Origin: Sphingosinicella sp. BN140058
Lineage (GTDB): Bacteria; Pseudomonadota; Alphaproteobacteria; Sphingomonadales; Sphingomonadaceae
Direction: 5' to 3'
DNA length: 64,000 nt
NCBI RefSeq assembly: GCF_004135585.1
Contig: NZ_CP035501.1
Location: forward strand, 3,977,501-4,041,500
In this document: piece by piece, positions 41,657 to 50,164 of the stretch
How the letters are laid out: the number at the start of each line of letters is the position of its first letter
Position numbering within the stretch: the first letter of the stretch is position 1
Position numbers and translations under genes: made by a program
The notes under the pieces: generated by a model
Database searches by the model: none
What the model was told of the DNA's origin: nothing
The model's input: only the letters and a program-made list of their open reading frames with translations

Positions 41657-42454
41657 CTAGGCGGACGCGTAGCTATAATCGAGGGCGGCAGGATCGGCCA
41701 TTTCCGCTGCGGTGCTTTGCCACCGAGCGTTCCCCGTCATCGGCATCGTGAACAATTGCTCTCCTGCGGACGCTGCGCTCGGCACGGGAAGGGAGCCGAT
41801 CGAAGCGCGCGCGCGATCCAGGTCGGCTTCGACAAGCCAGAAGATCGGGTCGAGCGCGGCGCTGTTCGGCTCCGCCATCAATCCCGGCAAATGTGGCGGA
41901 TGCGGATCCTCACCACCGATCAGGCGGCCGATCTTGGCATCCATGTCGCCAGCCGTTTCCACTCGCTCGCCGGTCGGCAGCGGAACGCGGCCATCGTCCG
42001 AGGGGCCGTAGCGCTGGATGCTGAACAGGGGATTGTTGCCGTGGCCATCGGGCCAATCTGGAGAGACGAAGGCCGGCGGCAGCCGATCCTGCGGGTCGCA
42101 GAAGGGAAGTGCCCAATCCTTTGGGCCGCCGAGAGCCTCTATGGCGCTGCGGATGTTGGCCTCGAAGGCAAGCAGGTAGAAGCGGTGCCAGGCGGCATCC
42201 TGGCCATGCACCCTGCGACGCTGGTTCCAGTAAAGCACGACGAGATCGCGGGCGGGGGGCGCATCGGACGGTCGCAGCCAGCCGAGCTTTTGCCAAAGCC
42301 CGGGATCGAAGCCGCGTATCGCCGCGAAAAATCGCCAACTCGTCGGCTCCGCCAGCGGCCGCCGTCGCATCGCCGCCACACCGCGGGCATACCAGAGAAT
42401 GGGATCAGACCAGTCGCTGCCGAGTTTCCCGGCATTGCGACGAAGATATTTCAT
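41657..42454 (-). CDS. tyrosinase-fold protein lacking most copper ligands
   Basis: A 265-residue protein starting MKYLRRNAGK at 42454 (GAGGGG just upstream). It keeps the type-3 copper fold text AAWHRFYLLAFE (His83 and His90) and DPIFWL (202-207), plus HPPH at 185-188. However, there is no first CuA His, and the HH dyad that normally follows DPIFWL is Val208-Glu209. It can hardly bind a normal binuclear copper pair, so it is a pseudoenzyme or uses another metal. It lies beside the lanthipeptide genes and the ECF sigma factor; a link is possible but unproven. Confidence 0.7.
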   Translation of the reverse strand: MKYLRRNAGKLGSDWSDPILWYARGVAAMRRRPLAEPTSWRFFAAIRGFDPGLWQKLGWLRPSDAPPARDLVVLYWNQRRRVHGQDAAWHRFYLLAFEANIRSAIEALGGPKDWALPFCDPQDRLPPAFVSPDWPDGHGNNPLFSIQRYGPSDDGRVPLPTGERVETAGDMDAKIGRLIGGEDPHPPHLPGLMAEPNSAALDPIFWLVEADLDRARASIGSLPVPSAASAGEQLFTMPMTGNARWQSTAAEMADPAALDYSYASA

Positions 42455-42778
42455 CCCCTCTCGTCCCCCTCGTCCCACGAGCGAATCGCAACCCGCCTTC
42501 TTCGATCATATTCATTGCCTAGCGGATAGGAAGACGAGCGCGCCAAATGCGCAGCAAGCCTCGGGAATAATGATCCGATTCGGGATAATCGCCTGCATCC
42601 TGGCTATATACTTCATTTCGGCGTATTCATCTGTCAGAACTACTAACAGTTATCGCCTGCATGGATGGTAGATCTGGTTTCTTCACAGAGGCTGGCATGC
42701 CAGGACCCGAGGGGGGTAGAGGATCAGATCGAGGGCAGGCATGGGGTCGGCTCTGATCTGGACAGGCACGCGACATCC
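42455..42778. other. AT-rich divergent promoter region
   Basis: This gap separates the tyrosinase-fold gene from the divergent DUF1993 gene. A 34-codon frame at 42570 (MIRFGIIACILAIYFISAYS) would encode a tiny membrane peptide but has no ribosome binding site, so I do not call it. The stretch from 42500 to 42660 is clearly less GC-rich than its surroundings and probably holds both promoters. Confidence 0.4.
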
Positions 42779-43300
42779 ATGACCTTCAGCATTTACGAAG
42801 CTTCCGCGCCGCTGTTCGTCCGCTCGCTGCGCGACATGCGTGGCTGGCTCGACAAGGCGGCGGACGAGAAGGCAGAGGCCGATCTGCTCACCGCACGACT
42901 GGCGCGCGACATGCGGCCGCTGCCGGCGCAATATCAGATGGCCTCGGATTCCGCGAAGAATGCGGTCGCGCGTCTGTGCGGGGTCGAGGCGCCTGCGATG
43001 GCGGACACCGAAGCGAGCTTCGCCGAACTCAAGGATCGCTGCGACCGCACGATCGCGTTCATCGAGAGTGTCGATGCGGCGGCCTATGGCGGCGGCGAGG
43101 AGCGTGAGGTCGTGCTCCGATTTCCGACGGGCACAGGCTACCGGTGGAATGGGGCGGCCTACCTGACCGGCTTCGCCATTCCGAATTTCTTCTTCCACGT
43201 CACGACGGCCTACGCGATCCTGCGCGCGGCCGGGGTTACGCTCGGCAAGCCGGATTTCCTCCAGCATCTCGGCCCGCCGAACCTCGGTCCCGCCCACTGA
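42779..43300 (+). CDS. DUF1993 family protein
   Basis: A 173-residue soluble protein starting MTFSIYEASAPLFVRSL. The text MRPLPAQYQMASDSAKNAVARLCG and FAIPNFFFHVTTAYAILRAAGVTLGKPDFL is characteristic of DUF1993, a four-helix DinB-like family without known activity. The frame is open upstream but the family starts at this Met. It is convergent with the DUF1003 gene two bases beyond. Confidence 0.9.
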   Translation: MTFSIYEASAPLFVRSLRDMRGWLDKAADEKAEADLLTARLARDMRPLPAQYQMASDSAKNAVARLCGVEAPAMADTEASFAELKDRCDRTIAFIESVDAAAYGGGEEREVVLRFPTGTGYRWNGAAYLTGFAIPNFFFHVTTAYAILRAAGVTLGKPDFLQHLGPPNLGPAH

Positions 43301-43302
43301 TT

Positions 43303-43830
43303 TCAGGCCGGCTTGTGGCCGGTCACGGCCTTGTGGACCGGATCGATACCATTTGCCTGCAGCAGCAGGTCGAGCTTGGCGTGCAACGCGAGGATCTCGA
43401 ATTCGGCCTTCAGGTTGATCTCGAAGTCGCGGCGGGCCTGCTTGCGGTCCGATTCCGCCATCCTGTTCTGGCTCATCATGATCACCGGTGCCTGGATCGC
43501 AGCGAGCATCGACAGCAGCAGGTTGAGGAAGATGAACGGATAGGGATCGAATGGACGCGTCAGCAGCAGGGCGTTGATCCCGGTCCAGGCGGCGAGGACC
43601 AGGCCGAAGCCGACGATGAACGACCACGAGCCGCCGATCGCGGCGACCCGGTCGGCGAGGCGATCCGGCCAGCTCAGCCTCTCGTCCAGGGCAGCAGTCG
43701 GCGGCAGCGGGTTACGCTGGCGGCTGACCGCCCGGTCGATGATTCGCCGCTCGCGATCGCTGAGCTGATCGGCCGGGGTGGCGAGCAATTCCTCGGCGAG
43801 TTGGAGGATCAGATAGTCTCGGCTGTTCAT
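43303..43830 (-). CDS. DUF1003 membrane protein
   Basis: A 175-residue protein. Two membrane helices (SWSFIVGFGLVLAAWTGINALLL and FIFLNLLLSMLAAIQAPVIMMSQNRM) and a following coiled helix RKQARRDFEINLKAEFEILAL are the DUF1003 signature. The start MNSRDYLILQ at 43830 is chosen because upstream codons do not resemble the family. Function unknown. Confidence 0.88.
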   Translation of the reverse strand: MNSRDYLILQLAEELLATPADQLSDRERRIIDRAVSRQRNPLPPTAALDERLSWPDRLADRVAAIGGSWSFIVGFGLVLAAWTGINALLLTRPFDPYPFIFLNLLLSMLAAIQAPVIMMSQNRMAESDRKQARRDFEINLKAEFEILALHAKLDLLLQANGIDPVHKAVTGHKPA

Positions 43831-43969
43831 CACGTGCCTCCCCGGCCGTCGGTCCCGCGATCGAAGCCGCGCCCGACCGGCTTTGCTTAGCAGCGGGCAG
43901 GCACAAACCGCAAAGTGTGGCCTGCTGGGCGCAACCCTTGCTAGACTGGCTGGGCAAGGGAGGAAGGCG

Positions 43970-44533
43970 ATGGCGACGGCAACGATCGAATCACGGGCGG
44001 TGCTGCGCACCGTACCTCCGGGAGGCCTGCTCTTCCTCGATCGAATTTCCTCGCCAATGGGTCTGCTGCTGCTCGTTCACGATGCCGCCGGCTGTGTCCG
44101 TGCGCTCGATTTCGACGATTACGGCCCACGCATGCGCCGGCTGCTCGAACGCCATTATGGGGCGGTCGAAAGTCGGGAGGCGCCGGTGCCGGCCGCCATA
44201 CGCGCCGCACTCGATGCCTATTTTGCGCGCGATTTCGCCGCGCTCGACAACATCCCGGTCGCGGCCAGCGGCTCCGAATTCCAGCACCGGGTCTGGTCGG
44301 CCCTGCTCCGGATCGGTCCGGGCGAGACGTGGAGCTATGGGCGGCTGGCCGCGGCGATCGGGGCGCCCGCGGCCTCGCGCGCGGTCGGGCTCGCCAATGG
44401 TGCGAACCCGATCGCCGTCATCGTGCCCTGCCACCGCGTAATCGGCGCAAACGGCACGCTCACCGGCTATGGCGGCGGCCTCGATCGCAAACGCTGGCTT
44501 CTCCAGCACGAGGAAACGAACCTGTTTTCGTGA
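43970..44533 (+). CDS. ogt: O6-methylguanine-DNA methyltransferase
   Basis: A 187-residue suicide DNA-repair protein of the Ogt type. The C-terminal domain has EFQHRVWSALLRIGPGETWSYG and the active-site IVPCHRV with Cys154, then GYGGGLDRKRWLL. ATG 43970 is preceded by GGGAGGAAGG. The N-terminal domain (LDRISSPMGLLLLV) is present, so the gene is complete. It removes alkyl groups from O6-guanine. Confidence 0.93.
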   Translation: MATATIESRAVLRTVPPGGLLFLDRISSPMGLLLLVHDAAGCVRALDFDDYGPRMRRLLERHYGAVESREAPVPAAIRAALDAYFARDFAALDNIPVAASGSEFQHRVWSALLRIGPGETWSYGRLAAAIGAPAASRAVGLANGANPIAVIVPCHRVIGANGTLTGYGGGLDRKRWLLQHEETNLFS

Positions 44534-44569
44534 CGCGATTCCGTGGTCGAAGCTTTTTGGGCCTTGCCT

Positions 44570-44658
44570 CCGTGCGGGCCGAGCCCGTCGAAGCCCTGTC
44601 CATCTTGCGTGTTCATGGAAAGAAGCAGGGACGACTTCGACAAGCTCCGTCCGTACGG
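44570..44658. repeat. degenerate hairpin repeat of the GAGCCxGTCGAAG type
   Basis: Left arm at 44570-44593 (ending GAGCCCGTCGAAG) and right arm at 44634-44658 (starting CTTCGACAAGCTC) form an imperfect inverted repeat related to the perfect one at 58946-59031. It lies between the convergent ogt and efflux-permease genes, where it could end transcription from both sides. Confidence 0.7.
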
Positions 44659-44692
44659 GCGTAAGCGGTGATCAAGCCGCACCCGTCGCACC

Positions 44693-45898
44693 TCATTCGT
44701 GCCTGAGCGCGTCGATCGGGTTGAGCGCGGCCGCCCGTCGCGCGGGGAAATAGCCGAACACCACTCCGATCGCCGCCGAGAAGGCGAAGGCGATCAGATT
44801 GATCTGCGGATCGAACAGGAACGGCACCTGGATCAGCGGCGCGACCACCACGCTGGCGAGGAGCGCGAGGGCAAGGCCGAGAACTCCGCCGAGGCAGGCG
44901 AGCACGACCGCTTCGACCAGGAATTGCAGCAGCACTTCGCGGCCGATCGCCCCGATCGCCAGACGGATCCCGATCTCGCGAGTCCGCTCGGTCACCGAAA
45001 CCAGCATGATGTTCATGATGCCGATCCCGCCGACGAGCAGGCTGACCGCGGCCACCGCGCCCATCACCATGGTGAGGATTCGGGTGGTGCCCGACAGCGT
45101 CTCCGAGATCTGCTTGGTGTCGAAGATGTTGAAATTGTCCTGCTCGCCGGGGCCAATCTTGCGGCGCTCGCGCAGCAGCTGAGAGATCGCGTTCTGCACG
45201 GCGCTCGTTTCGTAATCGTCGTCGACGGCGACCAGGATCATGCGGATGTCGCGGTTGCCGCTGAAACGGCGCTGGACGAGCTTGATTGGCGTGATGATGG
45301 TATCGTCCTGATCCTGGAACCCGCCCTGTCCCTTGGCGGTCAGGGTGCCGATCACTTCGCACGACACGTCCTTGATCCGAATCCGGCCGCCGATCGGGTT
45401 CTCGCGCTGGAAGAGGTTCTGGCGAACGGTGTTGCCGATGATGCAGACCGATTTCCCGGCCGTCTCCTCGGCGGCGGTGAACACCCGGCCGGCGGACAGC
45501 GGCCATTGCTGGGCGACGAAGAATTCCGCGGTCGTACCGTTGACGGTGGTCTGCCAGTTGGAGGCGTTGTGGATGACGGTGGCCGATGTCTGTGCCTGCG
45601 GCGCCACCGCGCGGACGCCGGCAATCTGGCCCTTGATCGCGTCGACATCCTCCATCTTGAAATCGGGCGGGGTCGGCCCGCCGCCGCCGCGCCCGAAACC
45701 CTGTCCCGGCCGGATTTGCAGGATGTTGGCGCCCAGGCTGGAAATCTGCTGCTGGACGGCGGCGGTGGCGCCGTTGCCGAGCGTCACCATCGTCACCACC
45801 GCCGCGACTCCGATGACGATGCCGAGCGTGGTCAGGAACGAACGCAGCAGATGACGCCGGATCTCCCGCACGGCGAGCACGATGGTGGTGCCGAGCAT
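44693..45898 (-). CDS. MacB-like ABC transporter permease
   Basis: A 401-residue permease of the MacB/FtsX type: N-terminal helix and core MacB domain (AVREIRRHLLRSFLTTLGIVIGVAAVV), a large periplasmic domain (about 45-270), and three C-terminal helices with SLLVGGIGIMNIMLVSVTERTREIGIRLAIGA. Unlike E. coli MacB the ATPase is a separate gene, whose stop shares one base with this ATG. It forms with the MFP and outer-membrane factor a tripartite export pump for peptides or antibiotics. Confidence 0.92.
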   Translation of the reverse strand: MLGTTIVLAVREIRRHLLRSFLTTLGIVIGVAAVVTMVTLGNGATAAVQQQISSLGANILQIRPGQGFGRGGGGPTPPDFKMEDVDAIKGQIAGVRAVAPQAQTSATVIHNASNWQTTVNGTTAEFFVAQQWPLSAGRVFTAAEETAGKSVCIIGNTVRQNLFQRENPIGGRIRIKDVSCEVIGTLTAKGQGGFQDQDDTIITPIKLVQRRFSGNRDIRMILVAVDDDYETSAVQNAISQLLRERRKIGPGEQDNFNIFDTKQISETLSGTTRILTMVMGAVAAVSLLVGGIGIMNIMLVSVTERTREIGIRLAIGAIGREVLLQFLVEAVVLACLGGVLGLALALLASVVVAPLIQVPFLFDPQINLIAFAFSAAIGVVFGYFPARRAAALNPIDALRHE

Positions 45899-46608
45899 CA
45901 GTGGACCCTCTCGGTGCCGGTCGTTTCGAAGCGCTCGACCAGACCGTCGCGAAAGTGGACGATGGTATGGGCGAAGGCCGCCATTTCGGGCTCGTGCGTT
46001 ACCATAAGCACGGTGATGCCGCTGTCGCGATTGAGCGCGGTCAGCAATTCCATGATCTCGACGGAGCGCTCGCTGTCCAGATTGCCGGTCGGTTCGTCCG
46101 CCAGGAGCACGGCGGGGCTGGTCACGATGGCCCTGGCAATGGCAACGCGCTGCTGCTGTCCACCCGAAAGCTCGGCCGGCGTATGATCCCACCAGTCGGC
46201 GAGGCCGACCTTGTCGAGCGCCGCCATTGCCGCGGCGTGCCGGACCTTCTTGTCCTCGCCCCGATAGAGAAGCGGCAGTTCGACATTCTCGAGCGCGCTG
46301 GTGCGGGCGAGCAGGTTGAAGCCCTGAAAGACGAAGCCTAGCCATTTCCGCCGCAGCAAGGCGCGCTGATCGCGGTCGAGCTGCTCGACATGCACGCCCT
46401 TGAACAGGAAGGTGCCGCCGGTCGGCACGTCGAGGCAGCCGAGGATGTTCATCGTCGTCGACTTGCCGGAGCCCGAAGGGCCCATGATCGCCACGAAATC
46501 GCCTTCGTTGATGTCGAGATCGACGCCCTTCAGCGCCTGAAAGGCTGTCGGACCGGTGCCGAACGTCTTCGTGACGTTCGTCAATCGGATGATCGGCAAG
46601 TCAGCCAT
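45898..46608 (-). CDS. MacB/LolD-type ABC transporter ATPase
   Basis: A 236-residue ATPase: Walker A MGPSGSGKST, Q-loop FVFQGFNLLAR, signature AELSGGQQQRVAIARAI, Walker B AVLLADEPTGNLD, and the switch His in MVTHEPEM. I chose ATG 46608 (MADLPIIRL); codons upstream lie inside the MFP gene. It overlaps the MFP gene by eight bases and the permease by one. Confidence 0.94.
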   Translation of the reverse strand: MADLPIIRLTNVTKTFGTGPTAFQALKGVDLDINEGDFVAIMGPSGSGKSTTMNILGCLDVPTGGTFLFKGVHVEQLDRDQRALLRRKWLGFVFQGFNLLARTSALENVELPLLYRGEDKKVRHAAAMAALDKVGLADWWDHTPAELSGGQQQRVAIARAIVTSPAVLLADEPTGNLDSERSVEIMELLTALNRDSGITVLMVTHEPEMAAFAHTIVHFRDGLVERFETTGTERVH

Positions 46609-48049
46609 TGCGGACCTCCCACCGGCGGCGACGAACGGCGAGCAGCGCCAGCGGCAGGAAGCCGGCCTTCTTCTGCCCACCCGATCCGCTGCTCCTGCTC
46701 TCGCCGACGCTGAGACGGCCGGTGACCACCTCGGCACCGGCCTTGAGCCCGCCCGACTGTATCTCGGTGACGGTGCCGTTGGTGTCGCCGACGGTGACTT
46801 CGACAGGCTCAGGCTGACCGTCGGCGCCGAGCACGTACACCGTCTGGCGGCTGCCGCGGCCGATCGTCGCCTCGCGATCGTTGCCGCCGCCGCCGCGGCG
46901 CGGCCCGCGCGGAACGAGCACGCTGGTGACGCCGCCCGATTGCTGGGCGCTGCGCGCCGCTTCGCGCTCGGGCGAGAAACGCAAGGCCGCATTGGGAACG
47001 ACGAGGACGTTCTGCTTCGCCGAGGTAACGATGTCGGCGGTCGCGGTCATGCCGGGGCGCAGCGCCAGATCCGGATTGTCGACGCTGAGCACGGCCGTGT
47101 AGGCGACGACATTGCTGGTCGACGCGGTGCTGGAACTGTTCGACGAGGAGCTGGTCGCATTGGCGCCCACGTCCACCCGTGTGATCTGCCCTTCGAACGT
47201 TCGCCCGGGATAGGCGTCGACAGTGAAGCTGGCATGCTGGCCCTCATGGACCTCGCCGACATCGGCCTCGTCGACCTTCACCTCCAGCTTCATTTTCGAG
47301 AGGTCCTCGGCGATGGTGAACAGCACCGGGGCGGAGAAGGACGCGGCGACCGTTTGGCCGGGATCGACCGAGCGCGAGAGAACGACGCCGTTCACGGGCG
47401 AATAGATGGTCGACTTGGAAAGGTTGGTCTGCGCCGACGAGACCTGGGCCCGGGCCTGGGTGACCTGCGCCTGGGCGGCGCGGACCGCGGCCGAGGCACG
47501 CTTGGCCTCGGCCCGGCCGGTGTCCAGCTCGGTGCGCGACGGTACCTTGCCGCCGGAAACGCGCCACACTTCCTCCAGCCGCGCGAGATTGGCGTTGGCC
47601 TGCACCGCCGAGGCCTGCTGTTGCGCGACCTGCGCCTGCGACGCCGCGAGGGCCGCCTGGTTCTGGACCAGGGTGTCGCGAAGACGGGAGGGATCGAGGC
47701 GGGCGAGCGGCTGCCCCCGGGTCACCCGATCGTTGTTGTCGACATAGACCTGATCGACCAGACCCGATTGCTCCGAGCCGACCTCGACCTGATTGGTCGG
47801 CGCCAGATTGCCGGTCGCCGATACGGTGATGCTGAGGTCGTCGCGACGGACCTTCTGGGTCGCGTAGCCGGCTTCGGTGGTCGCCGAGAACGTCCGGAAC
47901 AGGAAGAACAGCGCAACCAGCGCTACGACGATCCCGACGAGGATGATCGGCCGCTTGTACCACGGTCTGGCGGCCGGTGCGCCGAGGAAAGCGTCGAGAT
48001 CCTGCTTTGCCGCAATACTGTCGGCGGACGTGATGGCGATGTCGGTCAT
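46601..48049 (-). CDS. MacA/HlyD-type membrane fusion protein
   Basis: A 482-residue periplasmic adaptor with one N-terminal membrane helix (about 35-52, PIILVGIVVALVALFFLF). Barrel/lipoyl halves (TVSATGNLAPTNQVEVGSEQSGLV, STIYSPVNGVVLSRSVDPGQTV) flank a long coiled-coil hairpin (about 125-215). A Ser-rich insert NATSSSSNSSSTAST near residue 300 and a basic Gly-rich RRGGGGN loop near 390 are lineage-specific. It links the MacB-like permease to the outer-membrane factor and overlaps that gene by four bases. Confidence 0.93.
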   Translation of the reverse strand: MTDIAITSADSIAAKQDLDAFLGAPAARPWYKRPIILVGIVVALVALFFLFRTFSATTEAGYATQKVRRDDLSITVSATGNLAPTNQVEVGSEQSGLVDQVYVDNNDRVTRGQPLARLDPSRLRDTLVQNQAALAASQAQVAQQQASAVQANANLARLEEVWRVSGGKVPSRTELDTGRAEAKRASAAVRAAQAQVTQARAQVSSAQTNLSKSTIYSPVNGVVLSRSVDPGQTVAASFSAPVLFTIAEDLSKMKLEVKVDEADVGEVHEGQHASFTVDAYPGRTFEGQITRVDVGANATSSSSNSSSTASTSNVVAYTAVLSVDNPDLALRPGMTATADIVTSAKQNVLVVPNAALRFSPEREAARSAQQSGGVTSVLVPRGPRRGGGGNDREATIGRGSRQTVYVLGADGQPEPVEVTVGDTNGTVTEIQSGGLKAGAEVVTGRLSVGESRSSGSGGQKKAGFLPLALLAVRRRRWEVRNG

Positions 48050-49452
48050 CGTGTCTGGTCCTCGGGGAGGGTGGTCGGATCCCAGCCGCCGCCGAGCGCG
48101 CGGTAGAGCTGGACGACGGCGAGCGTCTGATCGGCTCGGCTGGTGAGAAGCCCTTCGCGGGCGGAAAGCAGTGCACGCTCGGCTTCGAGCAGCGCCTGAA
48201 AATCGCTGAGTCCCGCCCGATATTGGCTCCGGGCAAGAATCTCCTGGTTGCTGGCGGCCTCGAGCGCGGCGCTGAATTCCGTCTGGCGGCGCTTGGCGGT
48301 GTCGAGCGCCACAAGGCCGTTTTCGACATCCTCGAGCGAGGTCAGCACGGTCTGCCGATAGGTGGCGAGCGCCGCCTCCGCGGCCGCCTCCTGGCTGCGC
48401 ACCTGCGAGCGCAGGCGACCGCCGTCGAACAGGGTCTGGCTGAGCCCGGCGAACAGCCCGCCGACCACCTGATCGACGAGACCGCCGATCGAGAGAGCCG
48501 AAGTGCCGATATTGCCGGTCAGCCGCAGCCCTGGGCGAAGCTCCGCTTCGGCGATGCCGATGCGGGCGGTTTCGACGGCGAGGCTGCGCTCGGCCGCTCT
48601 GACGTCGGGCCGCTGGCGCAACGTGTCGGCCGGTATCCCGACTGCCACCTGGGCTGGCGCCGCGGGAATGGCGCGGGCGGTTTGAAGCTCCCCGATCAGG
48701 GCGGCCGGTGCCTGTCCGGTGAGCACGCCGAGGCGGTATGCGGCGGACGAAAAGGCGCCTTCCAAAGTCGGGATGGTCGCGGCCGTCTGTGCGCGCTGGC
48801 CGCGCGCCTGCTCGACGTCGAGGGAAGAGGCAAGTCCGGCCTGCACCCGCCAGCCGGCGATCTGAAGATTGTCCTCGGTGATCGCAAGCGTCTCGCGGGC
48901 GACCGCCAGCCGCTGCTGCGCCAGACGCGCCTGGACGTAATTGGAGACGATTTCGGCGACCACCGACACCCGCGTCGCCGCCGCGTCGTAGCCCGCCGCA
49001 TCGGCGTTCGCGTTCGCCGCTTCAATGGTGCGGGTGACGCCGCCGAACAGATCGGCTTCCCAGCTGGCGTCGACGCCGACCGAGAAGCTGCGATTGTCGC
49101 TGCCCTTGGTGGCGACATTCTGGCCTGCATCCCCGGAAATGCCTACAGTCGGAACCCGTCCGGCACGCGCCTGAACCACGCCTTCACGGGCCTGTCGCAG
49201 CCGCGCGGTGGCGACCGCGAGGTCCAGATTGCCGGGCAGGGCCCGGTCGACGAGGCTGTCGAGCAAAGGATCGTCGAGGCTGTGCCACCATGTCGCGGCC
49301 TCGGTTGCAGAGGGGGCGGGCGCGGCACCGAAATAGCTGTCGGGGATGCTCAATTGCTGCGTGGTCGGAGCCCGGTAGTCCGGTCCCACCGTGGTGCATG
49401 CGGACACGAGCAAGGCGCCGATCAGCAAGGGTGAGGGGAATCGTGTCATCAT
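48046..49452 (-). CDS. NodT/TolC-type outer-membrane efflux lipoprotein
   Basis: A 468-residue outer-membrane factor. The start MMTRFPSPLLIGALLVSACTTVGPDY gives a lipoprotein signal with the lipobox VSAC; Met at 49452 or 49449 is possible. The body has the two OEP repeats (NLDLAVATARLRQAREGVVQARAG; LAARAQYRAGLSDFQALLEAERALL-like text at the end). It completes the tripartite pump with the MFP, permease and ATPase in one overlapping operon on the minus strand. Confidence 0.92.
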   Translation of the reverse strand: MMTRFPSPLLIGALLVSACTTVGPDYRAPTTQQLSIPDSYFGAAPAPSATEAATWWHSLDDPLLDSLVDRALPGNLDLAVATARLRQAREGVVQARAGRVPTVGISGDAGQNVATKGSDNRSFSVGVDASWEADLFGGVTRTIEAANANADAAGYDAAATRVSVVAEIVSNYVQARLAQQRLAVARETLAITEDNLQIAGWRVQAGLASSLDVEQARGQRAQTAATIPTLEGAFSSAAYRLGVLTGQAPAALIGELQTARAIPAAPAQVAVGIPADTLRQRPDVRAAERSLAVETARIGIAEAELRPGLRLTGNIGTSALSIGGLVDQVVGGLFAGLSQTLFDGGRLRSQVRSQEAAAEAALATYRQTVLTSLEDVENGLVALDTAKRRQTEFSAALEAASNQEILARSQYRAGLSDFQALLEAERALLSAREGLLTSRADQTLAVVQLYRALGGGWDPTTLPEDQTR

Positions 49453-49573
49453 AAGCTTTGCCTGCTGGCTGCAGGAGTGCGGCCTGGAAATTGGGGAATG
49501 CACCGCCTCTGTCCCGGAAGTATCCCGGGGAACTCGGCAACTTGTCGCAAGATGTATCTGTGCAGGCCCCCGG

Positions 49574-49978
49574 TCAGGGGATTGCGTTTGCCTCGGCCTG
49601 CATCGCGCGGCGTTCGGCGGCCCACCGGCCGATGTTCATGTTCCAGCAGCCGGTCTGACCCCAGGTGCCGACCACGGAGCAGCTGTTCGGTCGCGTATAG
49701 CGGGTGGCTTCTTCGAGCTGGTCGAAGCGCGCGCCCCAGGCGACCGAACCACGCTCGTCCTTGTTCTTCCGGAATTCCTTCGGAATGCGATAGCGCTCCG
49801 TCTCCGGGCGGCGTGCGCAGACCACGATCTCTTCGTCGTCCTGGGCCTTCGGGCAGGGATCGTCGCCATAGACGACCAGGCTGGACGAACGCTCGGGAAG
49901 ATCGGGATCACCGTCCTGCGCGGCGGCGGCGGCCGAGGCGACGAGAAGGGCGGCGGCAATTCCAAACGGCAGGCTCAC
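49574..49978 (-). CDS. secreted hypothetical protein
   Basis: A 134-residue exported protein starting at GTG 49978 (VSLPFGIAAALLVASAAAAAQ signal peptide; AAGGG upstream). The mature part reads DEEIVVCARRPETERYRIPKEFR, a text I know from small sphingomonad hypothetical proteins, and ends GCWNMNIGRWAAERRAMQAE. It has three or four Cys. No function can be assigned. Confidence 0.7.
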   Translation of the reverse strand: MSLPFGIAAALLVASAAAAAQDGDPDLPERSSSLVVYGDDPCPKAQDDEEIVVCARRPETERYRIPKEFRKNKDERGSVAWGARFDQLEEATRYTRPNSCSVVGTWGQTGCWNMNIGRWAAERRAMQAEANAIP

Positions 49979-50051
49979 GACAATCCCTTCTTCGACTTCG
50001 GCACGGTCCGGCGGCCCTAGGCACGGGGCTTTTCGTGGAATCGCCTCGTTT

Positions 50052-50068
50052 GTGACAGTCTGTGTCAC
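50052..50068. promoter_or_regulatory. perfect inverted repeat in a divergent promoter
   Basis: GTGACAGTCTGTGTCAC has perfect 6-base arms (GTGACA, TGTCAC) around five bases. It lies between the divergent secreted-hypothetical and EF-hand genes, 74 and 97 bases from their starts, and fits an operator for a dimeric regulator. No regulator can be named. Confidence 0.35.
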
Positions 50069-50164
50069 GCCGGATGAACGTAGCCCAACCGCAGCGGTGC
50101 CACGGACAAACGGCAGTAACAATGGAAAGCGAGGTGAGGCGCACGCCGCAACAGGGAGTCTGCC

